Assembly (NCBI GenBank): GCA_023205875.1
Contig: CP060756.1
Location: 1,116,001-1,180,000 of the forward strand
From: Chloropicon primus
Lineage: Eukaryota > Chlorophyta > Chloropicophyceae > Chloropicales > Chloropicaceae
DNA: 64,000 bases
Direction: 5' to 3'
The notes beneath the pieces are model-generated. The model did no database searches. It was given only the letters and a program-made list of their open reading frames with translations, and was not told where the DNA came from. Below are positions 9,802 through 18,378 of this stretch, piece after piece. The position numbers and the translations under genes were made by a program. Position 1 is the first letter of the stretch; every line of letters begins with the position of its first letter.

Positions 9802-12042
9802 CTATAGCTTTGAGCTCAGAGCCCGCCCTTGCAAACCTTCGACGACCTCCCTGGCCTCCTCGACAATCGACTCGATCACGAGCCTCGCGGGTAGTATTTG
9901 TTTGATGGAGCCGACGACCTGGCCAGCGGGCATGAACTCGGAGTCCAGCTTCACCCCGGTCGTGGCGTGGTTGCCGTCCAGCAGATGGTTGTTTCCTTCG
10001 GCTTTGGATTTCAGAAACTGTTCTGGAAACTTGGCCGGAGTGTCCCCAGACGCAGAGAACTTCTCCGTCTGCTTGTTCTTCAGCACCCTGCAAGGCTTTC
10101 CGGTGTAGTATCTCGTGACCGTTGTATCGTGGGAGGAGGCAGGGAGGAGGCACTCCTTGTACCCCCTCACCGTGTTGGCCTCGAAAGTCAAGAGAAACCT
10201 TGTTCCCATCCACACTCCTGCGGCACCGAGGCTCAGCGCCGCAACGAAAGTCTTGCCGTCATGAACACCACCGGCGGCCACGACAGGTATGTGCGGGGGG
10301 ACAGCAGCCCTGATTTGGGGCAGCAAGGCAAAAAGCGCAATGTTGCCGGTGTGCCCCCCACCCTCGGTGCCTTGGGCAATCACGAAATCGCACCCAGCTC
10401 GCACCGCTGAGAGGGCATGCTTGACTTGGCCGCAGACAACTCCAACGAGAACCCCGTTCTTGTGCATGTAGTCCACGGCGTCTTTGGCGACGCCGAGCCC
10501 GGTCACGAAAGCCTTTGCCCCGCTCCCGGCTATCTCTCTCGCCTTCTCCCCCATGTTGTCATCCGAAGCAAGCAAGTTGATGGCAAAAGGCTTGCTCGTC
10601 ATTCTTTTGATCTCCTGGACCTCCGCCCTTATCTCCTTGACGGACAGCGAAGCTGCGCCAAGGCATCCGAGACCTCCAGCCTCGCTCACTTCGGCAGCGA
10701 GCCTCGCCCTCGCAACCCCCCCCATCCCTGCGGACATGATGGGGTACCTCACTCCCAGGAGCGAGGAAAGGGACGTGGTCGGGAAGTTAGCACCCCTGCT
10801 CGCGGCTGGGGGGAAGCGGGGAGCGCCCTTCGAGACTTCTGTGGGCCACCCGAGGATGGCAACAGCCTCGTGGGAGAAAGTTCCCCCGTTCCCCTGCACG
10901 AGGGCCCTCGTCACGCCGTCGATCTGCCTGTCCTTTCCACACCTTCCCAAAAGCTGGTCGTAGGCTTCCACGATGGTAAACATGGCTGGAGCCTCCCAGG
11001 GCGCACCTGCGCCCAGCAGGCCACCGTGGGTGTTGACGTTCACCTTCTTGCCTTCCTTCACGCGCTTCACGGCCTGCTTCACCCACGCACCGCCCGCGCC
11101 GTGTGGGCACAAGCCGACCTGCTCGAGAGACGAGATGAAAGCGACCGGAAAGCAGTCGTAAAGGCCAAACCACCCCAGCTGATCGATCGATCGAACGTTG
11201 GCCTTCCTCATTGCCCTCCGGGCTGCCAGGTGGATTGGAATCGCGTGGGAACCAATGTACTCGCCCTCCGGCATCAAGGCGCCCGAAGCTTCCCCGATTC
11301 CAAGGATGGGGACGCTCATGTGCAGCAGCCCCCGCTGGGCGACAAACTCGTTGGAGCAAACGAGAACCACTGCAGCCCCGTCAGCTCTCTTCGCGCACTC
11401 GAAGAGGTTCGTGTTCTGCGCCACCCGGGGTGATGACATCACCTCACTCGCGCTGAGGCACCTGCCGCCCTTGCTGAAGCTGTTTGGGTGCTTCGCTGCC
11501 TGCAAGGACATGAACTCTGCGACGCTCGCGAGCTCGTCCCTCTTCGTTCCGAAGGTTTGCACGTGCCAGGTCGCAAATTCGCCGTACTTCTCGGGTATCA
11601 CGGCCCCCCCATTACCTTGTTTGGATCCGCTCACTCGCTTGAGAAACTCTTTCGTGGGCATGCTGGCGACGGCGTCCGCCCCGATCACCGCCACACAGCC
11701 GAGGTTCTCCTCCCTCAGCAGCTGGCAAGCTTCCCTCAGAGCGACCACGGGCGAGGCTCCCCCGCAGTCCACCGTTTTGCAGATCATCTCCTGGCCTCCA
11801 GGCCTCGTCAACAAGCCCAGGTCCATAGCCATCTGGTGGGCTGGCATCAGGCTGAGCCCGCCCAGGTCCGCCACCGCGGGCATAGAAACCACGCCCTTGA
11901 CGGCCTCTGCCGGCAGCTTCGCATCTTCCAATGCCAGATGGAACGCCTCCCTCACAAGATCGTTCAACGGCCGTTTCAGCTTGCCAAGTTTCGTCGTCCC
12001 CCTCCCGCATATCACCCCATCGTACCCTCCCAAAGCCGTCAT
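9802..12042 (-). CDS. fusion of a thiolase-like domain and a nitronate monooxygenase-type FMN domain
   Basis: One uninterrupted 746-residue frame from the ATG at 12042. Residues 1-410 are a thiolase-superfamily domain (VICGRGTTKLGK; LREENLGCVAVIGADAVASM; NVNTHGGLLGAGAPWEAPAM). Residues 435-746 are a nitronate monooxygenase/2-nitropropane-dioxygenase-like TIM barrel (YPIMSAGMGGVARARLA; EGGGHTGNIALFALLPQI with the catalytic-type His; AAGGVHDGKTFVAALSLG for FMN phosphate). The thiolase Cys position reads GGAS instead of CAS, the GHP histidine reads GAP, and the final Cys is absent. The N-half is therefore probably not a thiolase in the strict sense; Cys-less thiolase-superfamily aldolases are known. 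The NMO half looks intact. No leader or peroxisomal terminus is evident (ends SSKL; the last three residues SKL match PTS1, so peroxisomal location is possible). Confidence 0.85.
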   Translation of the reverse strand: MTALGGYDGVICGRGTTKLGKLKRPLNDLVREAFHLALEDAKLPAEAVKGVVSMPAVADLGGLSLMPAHQMAMDLGLLTRPGGQEMICKTVDCGGASPVVALREACQLLREENLGCVAVIGADAVASMPTKEFLKRVSGSKQGNGGAVIPEKYGEFATWHVQTFGTKRDELASVAEFMSLQAAKHPNSFSKGGRCLSASEVMSSPRVAQNTNLFECAKRADGAAVVLVCSNEFVAQRGLLHMSVPILGIGEASGALMPEGEYIGSHAIPIHLAARRAMRKANVRSIDQLGWFGLYDCFPVAFISSLEQVGLCPHGAGGAWVKQAVKRVKEGKKVNVNTHGGLLGAGAPWEAPAMFTIVEAYDQLLGRCGKDRQIDGVTRALVQGNGGTFSHEAVAILGWPTEVSKGAPRFPPAASRGANFPTTSLSSLLGVRYPIMSAGMGGVARARLAAEVSEAGGLGCLGAASLSVKEIRAEVQEIKRMTSKPFAINLLASDDNMGEKAREIAGSGAKAFVTGLGVAKDAVDYMHKNGVLVGVVCGQVKHALSAVRAGCDFVIAQGTEGGGHTGNIALFALLPQIRAAVPPHIPVVAAGGVHDGKTFVAALSLGAAGVWMGTRFLLTFEANTVRGYKECLLPASSHDTTVTRYYTGKPCRVLKNKQTEKFSASGDTPAKFPEQFLKSKAEGNNHLLDGNHATTGVKLDSEFMPAGQVVGSIKQILPARLVIESIVEEAREVVEGLQGRALSSKL

Positions 12043-12409
12043 CTCCCTCTCCCTCTCCTAAATAATGGTTGTCCCTGGTTGCCCACCCCTCGCACCACGA
12101 CGAACGAGTGAGTGCGCGTTCCAACGCGCTTCAGACCAAGTCTCGTGCCGTGCTGAAACAATTCCCCGCCCCTTCTCCGTCCCGCTCTCGACAAACAAAG
12201 GGATACCTCCCTCCTACTCCCTCCTGGCCTCCCTCCAAAAAGTTTGACCTCAGGCGAGGGGAACGGAGGGAAGAGGGAAGAGGGTGTCTGACGAGGGGAA
12301 CGGAGGGACTAGTTGGGGAGTAAGGAGAAAGGTGGTGCCTTTGGCATTGGCTTTGAGAGTGCATCCAGTGATTGACTGTAGGTGATTGTCTTGGCTTGAC
12401 TTTTGCAGT
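12043..12409. other. divergent promoter region, 367 bp
   Basis: Between the ATG of the thiolase-NMO fusion and the ATG of the PH-like repeat gene. It contains an imperfect direct repeat (CGAGGGGAACGGAGGGA, around 12253-12271 and 12292-12309), a purine-rich stretch and a possible short 5' UTR. I see no coding sequence. Confidence 0.5.
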
Positions 12410-13474
12410 ATGCCTCCAAAGAAGGGAGGGGCCGGGAAAGTGGCGAGGGCCAGGGTGAAGTCCAGCTTCCAGAAGGGAGCGTTCGCCGGGCCTGACCAGC
12501 CGTCCCTGTTCGAGTGCCAGGAGATAAGAGGCAAGAGGAATCTCAAGCTGACGTACATTTGGGTGGATATGGCTGGGGTGAAGATTATCAGCGGCAAGTC
12601 GAAGACGGTGAAGCAGGTCATCGCCTTCAAGGGCATCATATCATGGGAGGTCGAGGACGACAACTTCACCCTCAAGTACGGCAACATGCCGAACAATATA
12701 GCGATGGAAAAGCGGTTTGTGATTGGGTTCGAGAAAGCTATCGAGTTGAAAGAGGCTATAGAAGAGAGAGTCCAGATTGCAGTGCAGAGGCCAGAGACTG
12801 CCAAGCAGCTCCAGGAGAGGGCCATCCAGTTGTTCGTTGGGGACCCCATTGACGTTGACGTTCTCGCGCAAGTCCCAAGATTTGGCACGGGGTCCTTTGT
12901 GGGCTCCGAGGCCACTCCGAGCGAGACAAGCAAGAAACTCGCAAAGCGGTTGTCCTCCTTTGCTGGCCGAACGGAGACTGCGCAGCCGTCGGAGCTCGAG
13001 AAGAAAGGGGGGCCTATGAAGGCGCCGGCTGTCTCGGTTGAGAGCTTCCCTTGTCTCATGCTCAACGAGGCTGGGGAGGTCCAGGTTGACGTGCTCTTAA
13101 TCTGCAAGAAGGACGGCATGCACACCGTTCAGGGGACGGGGGAAGACAAAAAGGTCATTTTCGTGGACTACGGAGACATCCAGACCTTCATCAAGACGAA
13201 GCAGGGTTTCACCCTCAAGATCAACGTTGACGATGGCTTTATGACTCTGCGATACAAGACGAGCGATACGGACGCGATATTCACCAACGTGTCCGAGTTT
13301 GCGGAGAGGAAGATCGACTTCCTTGTGGTCGAGGACGAGCTTGAGGCGATGGTGGGCAAAGTCAAGACGATCCTCCAAGGCACCCTGAAGCAGCTGGACG
13401 AGGTGCACACGCAGCAGGACTTGATCAACTTGTGCAACGTCACGAACAGGCTTCTCACCCTGTTCAAGTGTTAA
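12410..13474 (+). CDS. protein with two PH-like repeats, function unknown
   Basis: 354 residues from the ATG at 12410 (MPPKKGGAGKVARARVKSSF). The two halves look like a duplicated beta-rich domain of about 100 residues. Repeat 1 reads KLTYIWVDMAGVKIISGK...QVIAFKGIISWEVEDDNFTLKYGN and ends in a helix (AIELKEAIEERVQIAV). Repeat 2 reads VDVLLICKKDGMHTVQG...VIFVDYGDIQTFIKTKQGFTLKIN and ends in a helix (VSEFAERKIDFLVVEDELEA). This pattern of seven strands and a C-terminal helix is that of PH/PTB folds. A Ser/Thr-rich linker (about 165-205) joins them. No membrane segment. The C-terminus LLTLFKC ends in a cysteine. Convergent with the IGPS gene. Confidence 0.7.
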   Translation: MPPKKGGAGKVARARVKSSFQKGAFAGPDQPSLFECQEIRGKRNLKLTYIWVDMAGVKIISGKSKTVKQVIAFKGIISWEVEDDNFTLKYGNMPNNIAMEKRFVIGFEKAIELKEAIEERVQIAVQRPETAKQLQERAIQLFVGDPIDVDVLAQVPRFGTGSFVGSEATPSETSKKLAKRLSSFAGRTETAQPSELEKKGGPMKAPAVSVESFPCLMLNEAGEVQVDVLLICKKDGMHTVQGTGEDKKVIFVDYGDIQTFIKTKQGFTLKINVDDGFMTLRYKTSDTDAIFTNVSEFAERKIDFLVVEDELEAMVGKVKTILQGTLKQLDEVHTQQDLINLCNVTNRLLTLFKC

Positions 13475-13522
13475 GGGGACGGCGAGGTTGGCCCTTGTAT
13501 AGAATTATATTGCCCATTAATA

Positions 13523-13527
13523 TTACA
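13523..13527 (-). terminator. TGTAA polyadenylation signal for IGPS
   Basis: TGTAA on the minus strand, 66 nt downstream of the IGPS stop. In chlorophytes UGUAA replaces AAUAAA as the polyadenylation signal; the same motif is found in this window behind the CBS, calpain, GYF_2-like, p24, DPM1 and RFT1 genes. Confidence 0.5.
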
Positions 13528-13592
13528 TCGGCAAAAGCGTTCTAAAAAATGTCGCAAGAAGCGCCCTGTTTACATCGCCTCGCGCGCCTTAC

Positions 13593-14657
13593 TCACGACA
13601 GGAGCTGCTTCACGGCTCCCTCGATGTCCTCCTCCTTGACAAGAGACTCTCCCACAAGGATGGCCTTGCAACCCGCATCTTGCACCACCTTGACGTCCTC
13701 GGGCGTGAAGATGCCGCTCTCCCCAACGCAGATGATGTCCCTCTCCGCGAGGCGCTTCAACGTGTCGTCGTCCAGCAAATCTTTCGTGTTGTAGAGGTCC
13801 ACCTGGAAGGTCTCCAAGTCCCTGTTGTTGATTCCGATGAGCTCGACCTCCTCGAGCTCGAGGACCCTCTGCATCTCGACCACGGAGTGAACCTCCACGA
13901 GGGACGCCATGCCGAGGGACTTGGCGCACTTGATCAAGTAGCTCAAGTCCGAGTTGGGCAAGACAGCGGCGATGAGGAGGATGGCGTCGGCGCCCTTCGC
14001 CCTCGCGTGGAAAATCTGGTACGCCTCGATGATGAACTCCTTGCACAGAAGGGGGCAGGAGACCCCGGCCTGCCTGATGAGCTCCAGGTTGTCGAAGCTC
14101 CCCTTGAAGTACTTCTCGTCGGTGAGCACGCTGATGCAAGCCGCTCCCCCGGCTTCGTACTCGAGGGCAATGTCGACCGGGTCGAAGTCCTCCTTGATGA
14201 TGCCCTTGGAGGGCGACGCGCGCTTCGCTTCCGCGATGAGGCCGGGCTTCCCCGTCTCCTGGTACTTGGCCTTTATCGCACCGATGAAGTCGCGCGCCGG
14301 CGCGGTGAACTCCATCTTCCTCTTGAGCGAAGCCAAGTCCAACTTCTCCCTGTGGCGCGCTATCTCCTCGTGCTTGAACCAGACGATCTCCTCCAAGATG
14401 TTCCTCGGCTTCTCGTCCTCCTCGCCCGGGATCTCGAACTGCAACAGACTCCCCGCGCTCTGCTTGTCCTTCCCCGCGGGAGGGTGCCGCCTTATCGACA
14501 CCTCGCTCTGCTCGGCGCTGCTGCTTCTTGCCACGAGTCCTTGCCTCGAAGGAGCCCCCCTCATCGTCCTCCTCGCCCCGCTCCGCTGCGTCACGCCGAC
14601 GGAGCACACTTTCCCGAGCTTCCCCTTCGCTCTCCTCGTCACAACTTCCTTCGCCAT
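13593..14657 (-). CDS. IGPS: indole-3-glycerol phosphate synthase, plastid
   Basis: Catalyses ring closure of CdRP to indole-3-glycerol phosphate in tryptophan synthesis, in the plastid of plants and algae. The 354-residue product has a basic, Ser/Arg-rich leader of about 70 residues, then a full TrpC barrel. NILEEIVWFKHEEIARHREK is the N-terminal helix. The catalytic and binding segments are LIAEAKRASPSKG (Lys), YEAGGAACISVLTDEKYFKG, LLCKEFIIEAYQI, LIGINNRDLETFQVD, VGESGIFTPEDV and ILVGESLVK. It is a stand-alone enzyme, not fused to PRAI or the glutaminase. A hexamer repeat (TTCACC) lies in its promoter, shared with the CBS gene. Confidence 0.95.
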   Translation of the reverse strand: MAKEVVTRRAKGKLGKVCSVGVTQRSGARRTMRGAPSRQGLVARSSSAEQSEVSIRRHPPAGKDKQSAGSLLQFEIPGEEDEKPRNILEEIVWFKHEEIARHREKLDLASLKRKMEFTAPARDFIGAIKAKYQETGKPGLIAEAKRASPSKGIIKEDFDPVDIALEYEAGGAACISVLTDEKYFKGSFDNLELIRQAGVSCPLLCKEFIIEAYQIFHARAKGADAILLIAAVLPNSDLSYLIKCAKSLGMASLVEVHSVVEMQRVLELEEVELIGINNRDLETFQVDLYNTKDLLDDDTLKRLAERDIICVGESGIFTPEDVKVVQDAGCKAILVGESLVKEEDIEGAVKQLLS

Positions 14658-14672
14658 CTTCCCTTCGCCTCT

Positions 14673-14702
14673 CTCACCTTCACCTTCACCTTCACCTTCA
14701 CC
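14673..14702 (+). repeat. hexanucleotide repeat (TTCACC)n in a divergent promoter
   Basis: About five copies of TCACCT lie immediately upstream of the IGPS ATG, in its probable 5' UTR, within the 293-bp spacer to the CBS-domain gene. A GGGAGGA-type purine repeat follows at 14823-14850. Confidence 0.8.
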
Positions 14703-14950
14703 GGGAAGCGACGTTTAGTTGACGACTTCTGCCTGCTTCTCGTTTTCCTCGCACAATCGCAATCGTCGTCGGCATCGATCGGCAAGCGTGGTGTGGCGCG
14801 GAGCGGAGGACCGAGGCACGAGGGAGAGGGAGGAGGGAGGAGGGAGGAGGGGTGAAGTCCATTGAGATCTGGCAGGGATCGATCCACTTCAATTGGGTAC
14901 CGAGGTTGCTTGGATTTGGGTTTGGGGCTTGGTTTGAAAGGGGGGACGGG

Positions 14951-15652
14951 ATGATGAGGGCGGTGGGCAGGGCGAGAGACCGGCGTCTTCTGGCGTCGTC
15001 TGTGGGGGGGGTCGCGGTATCTCGTGGGGCGAAGTGCGCCAGCTGGCGCACCAATGGCTCGAGGCCGGCGAGGGGGCTCGTCAGGAGCGGAACGCCCGCG
15101 GTGAGGACCACGGCGACGAGAGGCCTCGACGGGTTCCCTCTCGAGGAGGACTTTCCCATGAAGCAGAGGCAGGTTGCACCGTTACTCTATGTCAGGCAAG
15201 TCATGAGCAAGGACGTGGTCTGTCTCCAGGAGGAGTGCACTCTGAGGGACGCCCTGGAGCTCTTCCTTCTCAAGAGAGTGAGCGGCGCTCCCGTCGTGAA
15301 CAGCAAAGGGAAGCTCGTTGGGGTGCTGAGCATGACGGACATCATCTGGGTGGAAAGCACGGAAGCCCTTTCCGTGCTCCCCTTTTACCCGGGGGACAGC
15401 ACCAGCAGTGCGGATGACGACAGAGATATGTTTGGAGCAGACTCCAGCTTTGACTTCTTGAGCTTGAAAGTTTCGAGGAGGATGTCGAGGAAGGTGTTCG
15501 AATGCAAGCCTGATGAGCTGCTTGACAAAGCCGCTGCCCTGATGATTGCGAACAGCATCAACAGGATTCCGGTGACTAACTCGGCGCGCGAAGTGGTCGG
15601 GATCGTCACGCGCCTGGACATCATGAGGTGCCTCGCAGCAATCGCCCTGTAA
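14951..15652 (+). CDS. CBS-pair protein, organelle-targeted
   Basis: 233 residues from the ATG at 14951. Residues 1-60 form a basic Arg/Ser/Gly-rich leader (MMRAVGRARDRRLLASSVGG). The rest is a single Bateman module of two CBS motifs: VRQVMSKDVVCLQEECTLRD...VSGAPVVNSKGKLVGVLSMTDI and VSRRMSRKVFECKPDELLD...INRIPVTNSAREVVGIVTRLDI. Plant CBSX proteins of this form bind adenylates and modulate thioredoxins in plastids or mitochondria; that role is known for the family and inferred here. TGTAA occurs at 15666, 14 nt after the stop. Convergent with the calpain gene. Confidence 0.85.
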   Translation: MMRAVGRARDRRLLASSVGGVAVSRGAKCASWRTNGSRPARGLVRSGTPAVRTTATRGLDGFPLEEDFPMKQRQVAPLLYVRQVMSKDVVCLQEECTLRDALELFLLKRVSGAPVVNSKGKLVGVLSMTDIIWVESTEALSVLPFYPGDSTSSADDDRDMFGADSSFDFLSLKVSRRMSRKVFECKPDELLDKAAALMIANSINRIPVTNSAREVVGIVTRLDIMRCLAAIAL

Positions 15653-15665
15653 TTGTGTTCTTCTT

Positions 15666-15687
15666 TGTAATTTAGACTAGAGTTACA
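15666..15687. terminator. paired TGTAA polyadenylation signals between convergent genes
   Basis: TGTAA on the plus strand at 15666-15670 serves the CBS gene, and its reverse complement TTACA at 15683-15687 is a TGTAA on the minus strand, 43 nt after the calpain stop. The predicted 3' ends of the two transcripts overlap. Confidence 0.55.
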
Positions 15688-15729
15688 TGTATTGATTCGT
15701 TTTTACTCTCTCTTCGTGCGGCGTCTCTG

Positions 15730-18174
15730 CTACTCTTGCGCCGACCCAAAGGTTTTGGTCTTGCTCAGTAAGACCCCCGCCCCAGAGCCTCTCGGGGTGT
15801 GCACCACTTTGTCGTCCCTCTCGGCTCGCACAGACAACGGAAATGACTTGAAGATGCTTTCGATTCCTCCAAAGCAGCTACCAGCTTCCATCCAATTGTC
15901 CTCATCGGTCGGACCCAATTCCTCCCAGAGATAGGAGAACTTGTGCGAGCCCAGCTTTTTGGGCGTCAGCACGGCGAGAATCTTTTGCGCGTTCGGCGGA
16001 ATCATCGCGCTCGCCGAGTCCACCTTGATCCTGGTCTTTTCCGCTTCAACTTCGAGCTTCAATCTCGAGTACCTCTTCTCGCTGCTGGAGCAGGCGAGGA
16101 AAAAGACGGCGGTGTTGGAACAGCAAAACACCAAGAGGAGGAGGGAGGGTGAGACGACGTGCTGCGCGATCTTAGAGATCCCACCCACACCTCCACGCAT
16201 GTCGGAAGAGCAAGCACGGTTCATGACGCATTGGATCATGCAGTGGTGCAGAACAGGCGGGAGCTTGTCTCGGCCGTGCCCGAGCTCCGTCAGCACGGCA
16301 GGCTTCGCGCTAAAGATCCTGAGCGCCACGTCCGCCTCTACTCCCTTCCTCATAGAGAAGACATTGAGCAAGTACTGGCCTTGAGGCATCATGAGCTCAG
16401 AGAAGACGGTCTTATTCTGACCTCCAAAGAGCACCTTCTCCAAAGCCACCACCCCGCCCTGACCATCAAGCCGAAAGATGGCGATCGACACATCGGTATA
16501 CCAATAATTGTCAAGGCGCCCTCTCTTCGACTTTTGGAGGACCATGATGTAGGCCCAGGTCGCTTCCACGAGATCGACTTTGAACTGAGCGCAATCCCAT
16601 GAGTTTGGAGTTCCAAGGCGCAGCCGCTTGGTTACGTTGTAAAAATCCCTGTGCGCGTGGCACACTTCGATCAAAGCAAAGCGACACAGAAAGTCTTGAT
16701 AAGACATCCAAAAAGTTCCATCGTTCTTCTCCGTTCTCCCGAGCTTAGCGTGGAGGGTCGAGGTCCACTTGTCGCTCTTGTCGGACCAATCGCCCAACCA
16801 CTCCCGTTGCCCGTGGGGGTTTCTGATCCTGAGCAGCCTCAGCAACGACCCTTGCTCCTCCTTCTTCGCCTTTTCCCTCTCCTTGCCACCCCCGAAGAAA
16901 TCGTCGATCTTCAGCTGCTGGCCGACCGTAACGCCGCTCAGTTCGATGACTTCGAGAATGGAGTAAGCGTGGCACGGCGCCAACCCCACTCCTTGCAGTG
17001 TCGGATCCCACTGCGTCGAACAACCCATTGGGAACTTCAATGACGCGAAAGACAGAAGCCTGGCCCAAGTCACCTCTGACTCGAAGGCCTCGTCCATCAC
17101 CAGAATCACCTCCGTCGGGTAAGAGGTCAAGTCGAACATCGCCTCCGAGACGAACCCGCCCGAGATCGCGTCGTAACTTTTGTGAACCTTGGCGTAAGCT
17201 TTCTCGAGGAGAGGGACCCAGAGCTCGCTCTTCTTCTTGCTGAGCTTGGCGAAGGCGGGCTTCCTCTCCTCGTCCACGGGTAAGACGTTGTCCACGACGA
17301 CGGACTCCCACTGGCCGTCGATGTAGAACTTGCACTCGTACACTCCCTCGTCATTCCTTTGAGTCACCGGGAAGATCCTCTTCACCAAATCCTTCCTCTC
17401 GGCGATCACAGCGAGGCCGCTGAGGAACCAGCAGTCTCCCACGGCGCCTTGTAGGACGTCGGAGGGCTTGAAGCCGCCTTTGGCTACAGGGATGTGGCAC
17501 GGGTCATCGAATCGCTTCCAAGACAAGTTCACCGCTTGTGAGGTGTGCTGCAAGGCCCTCCCGGACCATCTGAAGTACTTGCACTTCCTCAGCTCGCACG
17601 CGTAGAAAAACTTGCCCTGATTTTTCCCGTCCTTCGCGACTTTGCACAGCTTGGCCTCCCTCTTGCACAAGCAAAGGAGCTTGGTGTTCTTCCCGAAGTT
17701 CCTGTGGACTTTCCTGCCGTCTATCGACTGGGCGGCGGGGGGGAAGTCCGGGTCCGTGAAGCTCTGCCCCTCGGCGCGGCAAGAGGACAAAATCCGGCTC
17801 CAGCTCGCGGACGGCAGGAAAGTCCCTTCGCCCGGGCACTCCTCCAGCTGGGAAACAAGTCTCTCGCTCTCCCCCGAGAGCTCTTTCCAAGGGATCAGCA
17901 CCAGATCAGGATCTGCCGTGAGTTTCGCCTCGCCCTTCTTCTCCACCCCAACCACCCCCTCCACCCGAACGCCTTCGTCCTCCCCCTCCACCCGAACGCC
18001 TTCGTCCTCCCCAACCACCCTCCGCCTCTTGCTCGTCGATGCGTACGCCTTCCCCCTCTCCTGATTAATAAAGTAAAAGTTCACGGCCCTCTCGACGTTG
18101 TAATCGGCGGCCTCGAGCACTCGCCTCGCCTCCTCCCGCGAGCACTCGGAAACGACAGAGAGGAAGGCCTCCAT
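15730..18174 (-). CDS. calpain-family cysteine protease with UBA-like and GRF zinc-finger domains
   Basis: 814 residues from the ATG at 18174. The order is: a UBA-like helix bundle at 1-40 (EEARRVLEAADYNVERAVNFYF); a linker with a duplicated nonapeptide (GEDEGVRVE); a GRF-type zinc finger near 165-205 (LLCLCKREAKLCKV...FFYACELRKCKYFRW); the calpain protease core with Cys in GAVGDCWFLSGLAV, His in LAPCHAYSILEV and Asn in RIRNPHGQREWLGDWSD; then calpain C2-like C-terminal domains (KVDLVEATWAYIMVLQKSKRG). The triad is complete, so it should be an active, probably Ca-responsive, intracellular protease. UBA suggests ubiquitin binding and GRF fingers usually bind single-stranded nucleic acid; both are inferences. 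A hydrophobic stretch near residue 710 is probably buried rather than membrane-spanning. Confidence 0.88.
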   Translation of the reverse strand: MEAFLSVVSECSREEARRVLEAADYNVERAVNFYFINQERGKAYASTSKRRRVVGEDEGVRVEGEDEGVRVEGVVGVEKKGEAKLTADPDLVLIPWKELSGESERLVSQLEECPGEGTFLPSASWSRILSSCRAEGQSFTDPDFPPAAQSIDGRKVHRNFGKNTKLLCLCKREAKLCKVAKDGKNQGKFFYACELRKCKYFRWSGRALQHTSQAVNLSWKRFDDPCHIPVAKGGFKPSDVLQGAVGDCWFLSGLAVIAERKDLVKRIFPVTQRNDEGVYECKFYIDGQWESVVVDNVLPVDEERKPAFAKLSKKKSELWVPLLEKAYAKVHKSYDAISGGFVSEAMFDLTSYPTEVILVMDEAFESEVTWARLLSFASLKFPMGCSTQWDPTLQGVGLAPCHAYSILEVIELSGVTVGQQLKIDDFFGGGKEREKAKKEEQGSLLRLLRIRNPHGQREWLGDWSDKSDKWTSTLHAKLGRTEKNDGTFWMSYQDFLCRFALIEVCHAHRDFYNVTKRLRLGTPNSWDCAQFKVDLVEATWAYIMVLQKSKRGRLDNYWYTDVSIAIFRLDGQGGVVALEKVLFGGQNKTVFSELMMPQGQYLLNVFSMRKGVEADVALRIFSAKPAVLTELGHGRDKLPPVLHHCMIQCVMNRACSSDMRGGVGGISKIAQHVVSPSLLLLVFCCSNTAVFFLACSSSEKRYSRLKLEVEAEKTRIKVDSASAMIPPNAQKILAVLTPKKLGSHKFSYLWEELGPTDEDNWMEAGSCFGGIESIFKSFPLSVRAERDDKVVHTPRGSGAGVLLSKTKTFGSAQE
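17959..18012 (-). repeat. two perfect 27-bp tandem units in the calpain gene
   Basis: The 27-bp unit occurs twice back to back and encodes the duplicated nonapeptide GEDEGVRVE in the linker after the UBA-like domain. The identity at DNA level indicates a recent slippage duplication; because 27 is divisible by three it keeps the frame. Confidence 0.85.
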
Positions 18175-18253
18175 CACAGGCGCAGGCCATCCCAAGCCTC
18201 TCCCCCCCGCGAGCTCCCCATACCAAAACCCCTCCCCTCGTTCCGGTCGACCA

Positions 18254-18260
18254 GATAAGG
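18254..18260 (+). promoter_or_regulatory. GATAAGG element in calpain/ABCG promoter
   Basis: Exact GATAAGG in the 204-bp divergent promoter, 119 bp ahead of the ABCG ATG. One of five non-coding copies in this window, all in the same orientation. Confidence 0.4.
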
Positions 18261-18378
18261 GGGGCCATTGATCTCGATTGTGTGTGGCCAGGGATGATCA
18301 GATTTCGTCTCGCTCGGGCGGTTACCAAGGTTCACAGAAAAAGGCCACCAGACCCGAGTGGTGAGACGAACGGAGGTG

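Noticed and set aside
16090-16180. Hydrophobic stretch in the calpain (SLLLLVFCC... region) as membrane span or intron
   Set aside because: No splice consensus was found around it and the frame and domain pattern continue on both sides; probably a buried strand, kept as part of the CDS.
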